A stretch of DNA of 64,000 nt from Biscogniauxia marginata (Eukaryota > Ascomycota > Sordariomycetes > Xylariales > Xylariaceae). Below the pieces are notes generated by a model that ran no database searches, was not told where the DNA came from, and was given only the letters and a program-made list of their open reading frames with translations. The DNA is taken from positions 186,001 to 250,000 of the forward strand of contig MU404095.1 in NCBI GenBank assembly GCA_022695795.1, given 5' to 3'. A program made the position numbers and the translations under genes. Shown one piece after another: positions 23,119-33,706 of the stretch. How positions within the stretch are numbered: the first letter of the stretch is position 1; each line of letters opens with the position of its first letter.

Positions 23119-23936
23119 CCCACTTACATACCTAGGTAGGTATATACGTTAACTCGGCATCGAGCCCATCGAGTCCGTGGGCTTATATTTCCCCGGTCTA
23201 GTGATAATGCCCCTGGAAAATCTAAGGCTAGAGAAAAAAACGGAAATCGCATTAGAGCCGAAGCCACATATCACAAGGGCTACATCTATAGCATTCATAC
23301 TCACGCTGCCATCCAATCCGTGTTCCAGATGCTGCCATGCTGGTAACATGCATGAAGGGATTTGCTGAAGAATACTGCTATGTTCGATTGTGCAGTAGAC
23401 GTCATCTATCGGTAGGTTAGGTAGAACGTCTTCTCATCGCCACGCGCGCACCCTCTTTGACACCGAGGCTCCTCATCCCCGTACTCTCGACAGCCTGACC
23501 GAGTCAGGCATCGTACTAGTAAGGTCATATATCAATAATGATGGATAGAAAATGGCTGGGGGGAATAGTATGCTGCCGTATTGTGATAATATGCTATATA
23601 GTTACGAAGTGTCACTCAGGATATTATTGTACCTTCAATGCCTGATGACACAAAGTAAACAGGGGTTAGGGAGAAACATTTCTTCAAACCCTGTACCTAG
23701 TAAGCGTATTACTTCCGGTTCATTTTAGGGCCAATATATAATATGTCAGTCTCCTTTAAACCCAACTTCAGACCAGAGGAGTGAGTTAAGCTTAGGCATT
23801 GATCCTGTCCATATGAGTGACTATCGGCCCTCGTCAGGGAAAACTGTTTTCTCGAAACTAGTTGTCTACAATCTGCACCAGCGAATAGCAGTCTTCTCTT
23901 ACCTGACGCTGTCGTCTAAGGTGAAATCCATCAGAC

Positions 23937-24951
23937 TTATTCGTAATAATAATCATCACCGTAGTTTTCGTCATCCTCGTAGCCCCCGTCGTCGTAGTCC
24001 CCATCGTCATAGCCTCCGTCGTCATAGCCGTCATCGTCGCCATTGTCCCCATCGTATCCGTATCTATCTTCGCCACCTCCCTCGTCATAGTCACTGTGCC
24101 CTTGATCATAGCAGTGCTCTTGATCATAGTCGTAGTTTGCAGTACTCGGGCCTGAATGAAAGTAGGAGCTTGGACCGGATGCGGGAGTAGGATAAGTACC
24201 CGAGCCAACACCCGAGATGTCATACTGTAGCACATAGTCCGAAGCTCGTGCGTGATCGGTATTAGAGGTGACGGCGTCTCCCTCGCGAGCACTACCGTTA
24301 TGGCTATCACTGCCGGTAACGTCGGGCTCTCCAGATCGCTCTCCGTAAAGATCTCTAGCTCCGGGACCTGCTGTCTCTGCCTCTGCCTGCTCCGCACGGG
24401 GTTCCTCCTCGTCGTACTTCTGGAACTCGGCCAGTATGAGACTTGCTTCCTGATAGCCTTCGGGATCGTGCTTTATGTTATAGGAGTCCATGAAATTGTG
24501 CATGGTGCCCCAACCCGACTTTACGATGGAGTATTTGGATTTACGTCCCGGTTGCGTGTGCCCAGTGCTGGGGGAAGCCGCGTGAGTCAGCTGAGAGGGG
24601 GTATTCGGTTGACCTGCAGCATGTTGGCTTCCGGTGTATTCGCCTGGATGGGCGGTAGTAGCTTGCGCCGGATCGCGGGCTCTAGGACTTAAGTAAGCTG
24701 CTATATTCTAGAGACAAATATATCTGTATACGTGGCCATGTGCACTTGCCTGGGAGCTTGAGAGGGGTGCGAAGAGTAGTAGTCGCTGGTAGGTCGAAGG
24801 TTAGAGGATGCAGAAGAGGGAGCCATCTGAATGCAGTGAACATGTTAGCTAATGTTCCGTCGTTTGACCATGCCATATATCTTACCTGATGAGAGCTCCA
24901 GCTCTGGCTGGTACCCTCTGGGCGCTGGTCCTGATAGTAGCGATACGCCAT
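23937..24951 (-). CDS. Hypothetical protein with Asp/Gly/Tyr-rich C-terminal tail (295 aa)
   Basis: Three exons: 24951-24886, 24826-24750 and 24681-23937. It starts MAYRYYQDQRPEGTSQSWSS. Intron 1 is 59 bp (CAG|GTAAGA). Intron 2 (68 bp) is best read as GC-AG with donor CAG|GCAAGT; a weaker GT donor 18 nt downstream would keep the frame and add six residues. A conserved-looking core lies near residues 95-140 (KYSIVKSGWGTMHNFMDSYN, then GYQEASLILAEFQKYDEEE). The middle is Ser/Gly-rich and disordered, and the last 55 residues repeat YDDGGYDDGDYDDGGY-like units ending YYYE. No catalytic motif, signal peptide or membrane segment is visible. Function unknown; the splice joins and core support a real gene. 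Confidence 0.72.
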
Positions 24952-25658
24952 TGTTCACGATCGAGTTGTTGAGGTGAAAGAGAACGAAGCAAGGGTTTCA
25001 GAGTTGAGAGAGGAGAGATGGGAATTTATGGTCGAGGGGGGGCAGAGAAAAAGTCTAATTCATCAAATATCAGGATGGTGCGCCTATTTGCACATCGTGG
25101 CTTCCAATTAGCTAACAACCTACGAGTCCCCCCATAGGAAGGAGCTGGAGCACCACAGCAACGGCTGCTTGGTCCTACATTCCATACATACAATCAGCAT
25201 CACCAGTACAACTGAATTTAACCCTATGTGTCACTGTAGGTCAAATATTTTTATTGCCTCACGAAGACTTATCTTCTGTGTACGTGGCCCAGGCAACGTC
25301 TTCTATCCTTTGTTGAAAGGGTATCTCTGGACTCTGTTAAACCCCCATTCTCAAGAAACCCCTATTCTCTCGTGACTGGTGATGAGACCATCGGGGTAAG
25401 AGGTGAATCTAACCAATTTACCAAACGCCTTTTACTTTCGTGAAGCCCCCCCCATCCCCCCCTTTCATGATAAATGTTGGAACACCATTGGCCGTGAATG
25501 CAAGTTAAGTGCATCGCCGAACGCCGTATATGCAGACCTCCCCTCCCCAGTCTCCTGACCCCCACAGCCCAGCGAACCATGTTCCTCTCCCTCTCCCTCT
25601 CTCTCTATTTCTCTCTGACAAAACCTCCGAGACGAAACTGCAGAAGGATGCGAGAGAT
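24952..25658. other. Intergenic region between the Asp/Tyr-rich orphan and CAF16
   Basis: 707 bp with the promoter of the minus-strand orphan and the CAF16 3' end; CT-rich near 25580-25620. No gene. Confidence 0.4.
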
Positions 25659-26498
25659 TTATTTGCTCTCGAGGCCGTACCCGCCGATGCCCCCCTGCGA
25701 GTACGTCAAGCCCTCGGTGCCCATCTTCTTCTGGTTCCTCGGGCCGCGATCCCCCAGGTCGGCCCTCAGCCACCCGAGCACGAGCTCGCCGAGGCGGCTG
25801 TTCCCCGTGGTGCTCCCCGGGGCCGCGGCCCCGCCGAGGAAGCCGTCGGCGGGCCCCCACTCGCGGACGGCGCCGAGGTGCATGTGGACGAGGTGCGTGG
25901 GCCAGCCGGCGAGGTTGTCGAGGATGTGCGTGGCGTAGACGATGGTGCACTCGCGCAGCTCGGTCTCGCGCTTGAGCCAGCCGAGGAACTCGGCGCGGCT
26001 CAGCACGTCGAGGTCGACGGTGATCTCGTCGAGCAGGAGCACCGTCCAGGGCCGCACGAGGCCCATGGCGAGCTGCACGCGCCGCCGCTCGCCGTCGCTG
26101 ACGCGGCTCATGCGCCACGCCACGTCGATGTCGAGCACCGCGACGAGCTCGTCGCGCCGCGCCGGGTACGCGTCGCCCCCGACCGAGCGCAGCAGCTCCG
26201 CCACCCCGATGTCCGTCCGCACGATCGGGTTCAGCACCCACTCCAGCCCCAGGTACGTGACGCCCTCGAGTCCGTCCTTGAACGGGTCCACCCCCGACAC
26301 GTTGATGCTGCCGCTCGGCGCGAGCCGCTTGCCCGCCAGCAGCCTGAGCAGCGTCGTCTTGCCCGCGCCGTTGGCCCCGATGAGCAGCGTGCGGCTGCGT
26401 GCTGGCACCGAGAGCGAGATGTTAGATATACCTGTGTGGTAGTCTGGGAATGTGTACGTCAGGTTATTGACGGTGATTTCAGGAGCCCCGGGTGCCAT
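25659..26498 (-). CDS. CAF16: CAF16-like cytosolic ABC ATPase (CCR4-associated factor 16)
   Basis: A single exon of 279 aa with one ATP-binding cassette and no membrane segments, the size of yeast Caf16. Walker A GANGAGKTT lies at about residues 42-50, the signature VSDGERRRVQLAMGL near 133, Walker B VLLLDEITVDLD near 151-162, and the H-loop is in YATHILDNL. The family-specific TYLGLEWVLNPIVRTDIGV is present. In yeast the protein associates with the CCR4-NOT complex; its exact role is not settled. The gene is very GC-rich compared with its AT-rich flanks, which produces long shadow ORFs on the other strand. The ATG follows an A/T-rich leader. It lies on the same strand as MIS6. Confidence 0.92.
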   Translation of the reverse strand: MAPGAPEITVNNLTYTFPDYHTGISNISLSVPARSRTLLIGANGAGKTTLLRLLAGKRLAPSGSINVSGVDPFKDGLEGVTYLGLEWVLNPIVRTDIGVAELLRSVGGDAYPARRDELVAVLDIDVAWRMSRVSDGERRRVQLAMGLVRPWTVLLLDEITVDLDVLSRAEFLGWLKRETELRECTIVYATHILDNLAGWPTHLVHMHLGAVREWGPADGFLGGAAAPGSTTGNSRLGELVLGWLRADLGDRGPRNQKKMGTEGLTYSQGGIGGYGLESK

Positions 26499-27233
26499 AT
26501 TTTTATTATTATCTTTATATCTCTTTTTATATCTGTTTCTGTAGAGTTAGATAAAGGAGAGAAACACAAGTGATAAAATAGGTAAGATGTGAAATATGGT
26601 TTTTTTTGTTGTTGCGAAAACGGTGGTTCGAGATGATTAGCTACAGACTATCAATAGTAAGACTATTATTATGAAATAAGTTCAGGGGAAGTGCGAATGT
26701 CTAGTGAAGCTACTTTCATGTTGTTTCTTTCAACTAAGTTTCTTTTTTATCACCTCACCGATTGGTGGGGTTGGCATTGATGATGATGATATAATCAGCA
26801 GTTGCGACATACAGTGTTTTTGTATTGTTATACACACGGTATTAGCCCGCCGGAGAACGTAGGAGTAGGTCGGGTTCCAATCTACACTGGCCTCACGTGC
26901 AGAAACTACCTCTTCTACCCCTGGAACCGGCCTCTGTAGCTCAAGTACTAGGGTTCAGGAATCCTTCGAATCTAGCTCGCTTGTTATGATCGCCGGGCGG
27001 CTAAGACAGTCTATTCTGAGCATTTGCCCACTCGAGATCCTGCAATGTTTGATCACTGCGTGTAGTTCCATTAATGCGCCTAGCTCGATTTCGAATCCAT
27101 TCTCAAATGAAACTCCCCACGGCGAGAGAACGTTGCGAATTAACAACGCGAGTGATGACTTTGGACGTGTCTGGATATACCTATGAGTGACGGGTGAATC
27201 AGACCTCAAAAATGCCACCCTAATAGTTTCCAG
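26499..27233. other. Intergenic region CAF16 - MIS6
   Basis: 735 bp between two minus-strand genes. It holds the AT-rich CAF16 leader and the MIS6 3' UTR. No gene. Confidence 0.4.
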
Positions 27234-29722
27234 TCATCTTTGACTCGACTTTCTCCTCATCAGAGTTGTCATGGTGTTGCTCATCAATTCTCCCACGCCT
27301 GGCATGCCTTGCTCCTCAAGGCGGCCAAGCACCCCGAGACGATAATCGTCCCAGCTCACTTTAAGGCCTCCCTTACTGGCAAGGGCGCCAAGACTAGCAC
27401 GGGTGATAGGGCCGGCGTGCCTAGCACCTAGCTCTTCTGAGCCTCGTTCTAGCTCGGCATCTTCTAATTCGCGGAAGTAAGAAATTGCAGATAAGCTGAG
27501 GACCGGCGAGTACGAAAACGAGAACAGCGACGAAAGGGAACCACTCATGCCGAGACTTTCGATGTAGGATGCCATGGCCTCGAGGGGGGCCTGAGAGATT
27601 AAGCAACCGTGAGAGTTCATGTCGGTCTTGTTGAAGGCGCGTGATCTCCACAGGCAGTTGCAGATATCCATTAGGAAACCATTGAATTCGTTGACGTACT
27701 CCTGAGTATAACTGGCACGGGATGTAGCCATGGCCCTCTGGAATCCTTCTTTATATTTTGCGAGGATGCTACAAAGGCGAGATATGGACGTGAGAGAAGT
27801 GCTAAAATGCAGGATATAGACTAGTGAGGAAGGCGGTATCACTATGCGCGTATGAGCTAACAGCCGGGGGTCTGATGCCAGAGTTGCGACTTGTTCCAAG
27901 AAATCCAGTATTGCCGAGTGCGTCGAGATATTGGGTGATGTCTGAAGAACCGTCAAGCAGAGATCGTTAACGTGATTTGCTAAACCGGCAATGGAGGCAG
28001 CTGTGTGCGCTAATGTGTCATCATGAGAGAGCAAATGCACGGTCCAACGCCGAAGAAGATGCGTATAGAACCTGAGATTATCTAATTGGGACTCCGCAGT
28101 GCCGTCGAGAGTCTTAGCTTCTAGAGGTCGGAACATACTAGTAAAAAGCCCTATGCTTCATTAGTTATACGTACTCGCACTCACTGTACTATATTCCTTC
28201 TTACCTTGAAAACTTAACAAGGGCGTGTAGGATAATATCTCAAAAATCAGATCCTTTCCCTCATGGCCATTCCATGTCTGAAAATATTCGCTAAAGAACG
28301 CCAAGAACAACGGTGGGAAATCCTGAGAAAACAGTGGTCAGTAGAGGAGCACGGTGGAATCCAAGACTTTACTTGCCTTTGTGGTTGAGACGTAGCTCTT
28401 CAGCATCTCGAGAATGTCTATGAGATGGACATCAGAAGCTCCGCTCATGAGGTCGTGCGCGTATGCACTTAACCAGTTACTGACTCGCTGGTGGGCTACA
28501 GCCTGTGGTCGTAAGAGCAGAAATTTCTGCAGGAGTGGATCGCCTAGTACTGCTATAAGCTGATTTGGTAGTTCTATCAACTCTAGTCTCTTCACGAAAC
28601 CATCGACGTTATCAATTTCCTCGAGGGTGACCGAGTTCTGTGGCCGTTAGAGAGTCCCCTAGTAGAAATAGGAGCTCGCGAGAGACCAACCTCTGTAGCA
28701 TGTGAAGTATGTACTTCGGGTATCAGACGAGATTTCCGGCCACTGAATCTGTGGCGCGTAACTCGGAACGCATCTAACGGTCTCTCTGACCTGGAGGTTA
28801 TCCGTTCGGCATGAGCCTGTTGGATTTCATCTAGCCTCTCGCGCCATTGCGGATCCGGGTGCTACAGGCGTTAGCAACCTCGAGACTTGTCAATTGGCAG
28901 CGGAGAGCTAACCTTGAAAGCCGATGCTTTGCCCCGAGTTGCTTCCCCGACAATAATCTCTGGGTAGTAGTCTTTAAAGACTCGAAGAAGGCCCGTCAGT
29001 GGGGGGTCATTGCCAGTCTGCCTAGATAACGATAACCTTGAAGGCCTCAGCTCTGGGCTCATGTAAATTAAGCAACGGATGCTTACAAGGATTGAATCCT
29101 GTAGGGTCGGACGTGACGCCGCCTTGTTATGAGGGCCAGTAAATGGCACAGTTGCGCCCTAAGCATGTGAGCCAGACCGACCTTCTGGAGCGGGTATGGT
29201 AGCTGCCGCTTACCTGATAGCCGCCGTGTCAAGGAGGTTGAACAGCACAGAGTACGCTTGCGATAGAACGGCTTGGTTTTCTATAATGTGATGAACCAGG
29301 ACAAGCCATTTTAGCAAGGCGCCTTGTATGGCGAGAGATGGCTTTAGTTTGCCATGGCCAAGACATCCCACTACCTTGACAACGAGATCGCCGCTTACGG
29401 TAGTAGCCGGATAGAGATTCCTCACAATACTTGCGAGACTGGCCTGATCGAGAAAGCTCGAAGTCGTGACCAAATCAACAAGCTCGTTTAGTTCTGTTGG
29501 CAGGAGACCTTGGCCATAAGACAACGAGGTCAATGTCTCTACATCTGGCTTGACAGGGCTACCCCTTTTCTTTGCGGGCAATTTGGAGGCTTTAGAAATA
29601 AGTCAGCACGACGACGTCATCTAATACATCAAGGCCAGTTGGTTACCTTTTAAAACAGCCGTCAAAGACTCCCGTAGTTCTTGTGGGCTCCCAGGCTGTC
29701 CGTCATCTTGCTGTGTAGACAT
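27234..29722 (-). CDS. mis6: Inner kinetochore protein Mis6 / CENP-I (Ctf3 homologue)
   Basis: Eight exons: 29722-29647, 29589-29214, 29158-29087, 29036-28913, 28861-28691, 28637-28377, 28322-28205 and 28150-27234, giving 704 aa. All joins keep frame and introns are 50-57 bp. Mis6-family signatures run across the joins: KVVGCLGHGKLKPSLAIQGA, LLKWLVLVHHIIEN, NLLDTAAIRAQLCHLLALIT, RRRHVRPYRIQSLLSLSRQT and GLLRVFKDYYPEIIV. The middle and C-terminal halves are helical without catalytic motifs, as expected. Mis6/CENP-I is part of the constitutive centromere-associated network that helps keep CENP-A chromatin and links it to the outer kinetochore. Intron 6 is a probable GC-AG intron. The length matches fungal homologues. 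Confidence 0.92.
28323..28376 (-). other. Probable GC-AG intron 6 of mis6
   Basis: 54 bp with donor AAAG|GCAAGT, a CTGAC branch-site motif and acceptor TTTTCTCAG. A weak in-frame GT donor (GTCTTG) lies 9 nt downstream and would add three residues, so cDNA is needed to settle it. Confidence 0.7.
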
Positions 29723-32700
29723 TGTAATGCGTGTTGTATGTTGAGATAAGATTACGGCAAACCCGATTCCTTTGGGCAAAGCGGGAAGTCCCGTGATGCA
29801 TGCGCGTTTGTCGTGCTTAAGGCTAAGGGATAATACCTTGGGTAGTCGTCGTTGACGCGTGGGAAACAATAACACACCCTCGGCCGCCGCATACAAATAC
29901 TAGTTAATACCTTATTTGGTTAGAGCTGTTGGCAAGGGATGGTTTTAATGCAGAAATTTGTGCACCTGCATGTGCCTACAGATGCGACGTTAGTGCCAAG
30001 CACGAATGTACAGGTACTTCGGTACTTACAATTTATACGGAATATGTGCCTCCAAGTTCTCTTAATCGATTGGTCAAAGCTCCCATTTAGCGTATATACT
30101 AGCACATACTCTGGCGTGAGTCGGCTCCGGTCGTTCGAACTTCACCAGACAGCTGTAACCCTCAACCTCCGATGGATGTTGAACTTAAATGGTCTCTTAT
30201 TGAGGGTTCAGACCTTTTGTCTCACGTGAATTAATATCGAAGTTTGTGATGACCTGTTGTTCACTGTGGGACGGTACCACACGCCGGTACGACCACAATA
30301 CGACCGCGTCTAGAGTTCTCCTCAAGGATCTCGTCATGAACCTCATATCCGTCGGAAAGGCTATCGTGTAGAATTCACCGTGTCGACACTTTGGTGTAAC
30401 CGAGAGCGATCGTTTACTTTCCTGTGATGCCATGCTATTGATATCGTGGACCCTCTACGGCTGCCATGATAAGACACCATGTGGCAGTTAAACGCATCCA
30501 GGGGGTCTTTACGATACCATGGCCGTTCTCCTAGAGGAGTTTTATCTCGTGTCATGTGTACGACATTAGGCCGGGAATCTCATCACAAAGAATATCCCTG
30601 CGCTTAGAAAATGAACCCTCGGGGATATGCGCGATACTTTAGACTCAAGGCTCTACGGAATAGATAACTTGATTAGAGCCATAATCTGCATACCGGACCT
30701 ATTGGTCGATTATATTCCTTGGAAGCTGGATGAAGCGTGAATCAATCAAACTAAGGCCTTATTATCTATACGAGAATTGGAGTAAGTGTTTTAGACGCGA
30801 AGGGCCTCGACGTTATGAGCTAAGCTCTAATGTGCTTTATGAATGAACACCGTAAACGAAAACTTGGCAATATGAGGTTGCTTTCTTGATGTTAGCTAGG
30901 TGCCATCAAGATTTACGTTAATATTGTCGCTACCTATACGCGTGTACTTCTGTTGGCATGGCAGCTCGATACGCCCAGAATAATCTTGATTGCGAGCTTC
31001 CCCGGGAATGCGGAGGCTGCTTATGCCAGTTTGCCTCGGTGTCGAAGTGGGAAAGAAAAAAAACCACGGGAGAGTAGCAATGATGACGCCGGTAGTTCCG
31101 GTACTTCGTGCTTGAGTGCCCGGCTCTGAAGATGTTGTCGATAACATAGCCTAGGCTATCAACCTACGTACTAGCTGATCACGGGCGGCGAAGTTGCGAA
31201 GAGCGCAGAGGAGCGGCGCGAGTTCGAACACGGCGGCAGAACGTGGGCAAAGCTACAGGTTGTTACATACCTAGTAAATATTCACCAATAGGCAGGATTT
31301 CCTGTGATAACCAGAGCGGTAGGCGGACGACGGACTCAAGATGGCCTTCCTCCCGGCCTCGGCCGAAGCCTATAGCAGGGGGGAACAAGGTAAATATGGT
31401 AAGGAGTGGTGTTCGCATCAACGGTAAATCTTTATGCTGGTGAATCTTTGCTGGGGGCGTTTTGATCAATGCCAAAGAGTAAGGTTGGTGGCACCAGACG
31501 GGCGATTGGAGGCGATTCGAAGCGAAAGTAGATGGTGATTATTGTGGCTTAATATTTTCATTTCCTTTCAGCCGTATTAAATGAATCTGCGAAGCGCAGA
31601 CGGGATGGTGATGATGTCAGGTTTTGTGCTAGTACACTAGGCGCGGGAGATGGAACGATGAAGAATTGGTTGATGTAAGGGAGGTTACGAGAGGTAGTAG
31701 GTACCAAGACATATGTAGAGTCCCTCCTGTATGTAGCTATGTAGGTACATATATACTTTAATTGCTTACTGTCTGCACCAGACGGGATGTTCCTACATAC
31801 ATGCAACTATGCCATGGAAGCTAGCGGCACTAGTGTAAAAGCTGGGCGCTAACGCTAAGCGGTATCTAGGTACGTAAGGCTAACTGATAGGTAAGGTACC
31901 TTAGTTTAATGATGGGGGGGTTTTTTTTTTGTTGGTTTCCAGTGAAGGCGCAATTGCCCTTTTTAATACATATTGAATGGAATACAATAGAAAAAGAAAT
32001 AAGAAATAAGAAATAAGAAATTGCTGTTTACATCGTTGATTTCTTTCCCACATCAAAAATGCATCCCCCCACCAAATCTGCCCATCCACCATCGCCGTCT
32101 TCTCTCCGGTCGGTTCGATCAATGAATGCGTGGAATCAAATCAGCCTACGAGGCCAACCAGAGGGCCGGAGGACAAATCATGCATGGAACCCCAACAAAT
32201 CAAGCAGTGTCCTTTCACTAGTCACGCCGCAGAATGGAGATTCGTCCATTCTTCAATAGGTGTCATTGTACAACTTGACCTACCTTACCGAGCGGCCTTC
32301 GTGGTCTCTCAATGCCGGCTAGACATACGATGGTCGCAGTACAAGCCTGTACACGCCTAATGCCCGAAGAGCCATGTACACCTTCAGCAGGCCTACATGC
32401 TGCGTAGCCGTATGCGGTTGCCAATGCTACCCTACCGTGTTGCCTTGCCCGCAAGTACCTTGCTGGTCGAGCGAGAGGGCGCGAAACACACGCTGCGCAA
32501 AGGGGGAACATACTAAGAATTCCCAGTGGAATTCTTTCGGTCTGTTGTTGGAGACTGTAGACTCCTCGGCTCCGTGACAGCCAGACACACACCCATTTTT
32601 TGAAAACTGCAAATACGACTTCTCAGCTGCCCGCTATTGGTCGTATGAAGCGTATGCGACTTCATGCTGTGTGCCATCATGTCTTCTCCTTTTCAGGGTT

Positions 32701-33706
32701 GTGTCCTTTCTTGACTTGATATTCTTCTCAGCCAGTTGCGTAACCACTCTGGCTGCCGGAGTCAGGTAGGGTAAGGTAATATTTGGATAAAACACACGTT
32801 GCGCAGCGCACCGGTTAGTAAGCATCTCTTGTCATTCCCCGTCGCATATTTTAGCTGTCACAACCGCCATGGCCGTGTTGCGCTTTTCTAACGCTGGCCT
32901 ACAGTCCATGTCGTACTATATATAACTTCGGTCGTGCGGCTTAAGAGAGCAGTTGATGACGCGCACCTCGGTACCCCGTACAGTATATGTCCGATTGCCA
33001 AGCTCGACGACGCTGGTCGCCATCAATTTTCTATCACCAAAACTTCAATTGGCGGGAGTCGCCTGCCGTTCGATCTGTTCGGTCTAACTAGTTGCTGACA
33101 AGAACCGTCCCCATATACTCGTGTGGCGCCTGTGCTTGGTAAGGCATGTCCTAACTTCACCCTGATCTCACAATTGTGGCAAAGCATCTAGCTCCCGCGC
33201 CGGGTGTTCCCTCCTTTCGGCAACCCCTACCATTCAGGTGGAATTAAGGGTCCCCGTTATATGCTGAGGCCTCAAGCATCTCACGCCTACCTCGTGATGC
33301 CGGGTTTCCGCGACTACACCGCCACGGTTTCTTTATTGCTTTCGGGCCAGCACCTTGCTAGTACGGATCGAACAGTTAGCTGACACCCTGACAGTTTACC
33401 CCGGCTCTGAGAGCAGCGCCGCATCCTTCCAATCTCTAGGCTGCTGTACCACTATCCATACTGGTAAAGCCTCAACGGCCCGTCATCGGCTTATGCGAAG
33501 ACGACCAGGTAACCCGTTCTATTATGCTTATGTCATGAGCCATTAACATTTTGCTAGGTACATTTGGAGCACACCTGCCAAGTACATACCTCCGTAGGTA
33601 TGCCGCACCTATTCGCTCTGCTTTTTAAACAGGTGCTAATATAAATTGAAGTTAATATTGTTCATGGAGACAGAAGCGTTTCTACAGCAGCCCTCAGATC
33701 TTAGCA
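29723..33706. other. 4 kb gene-empty region
   Basis: Only short ORFs (under 110 codons) without recognisable motifs. It was checked for the missing N-terminal GH3 domain of the next gene, and no such peptide was seen. It includes a 7-bp tandem repeat near 31995-32021 and TAGGTA motifs near 31735-31745 and 31865-31905. Confidence 0.45.
31995..32021. repeat. AAGAAAT heptamer repeat
   Basis: About four direct copies of a 7-bp AAGAAAT-type unit in non-coding DNA. Confidence 0.8.

Noticed and set aside
22694..23152. 152-codon plus-strand ORF across the N block
   Set aside because: It reads through the assembly gap and poly-G/poly-C runs and is antisense to a more protein-like frame.
25465..26573. 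Long ORFs of about 260-350 codons overlapping CAF16 in other frames
   Set aside because: They are shadows of the GC-rich CAF16 gene: Arg/Ala/Pro/His-rich, with no domain likeness.
26936..26975. tRNA-like boxes (TAGCTCAAGT and GGTTCAGGAATCC)
   Set aside because: The two boxes are only about 10 nt apart, far too close for a tRNA, and no cloverleaf can be drawn.
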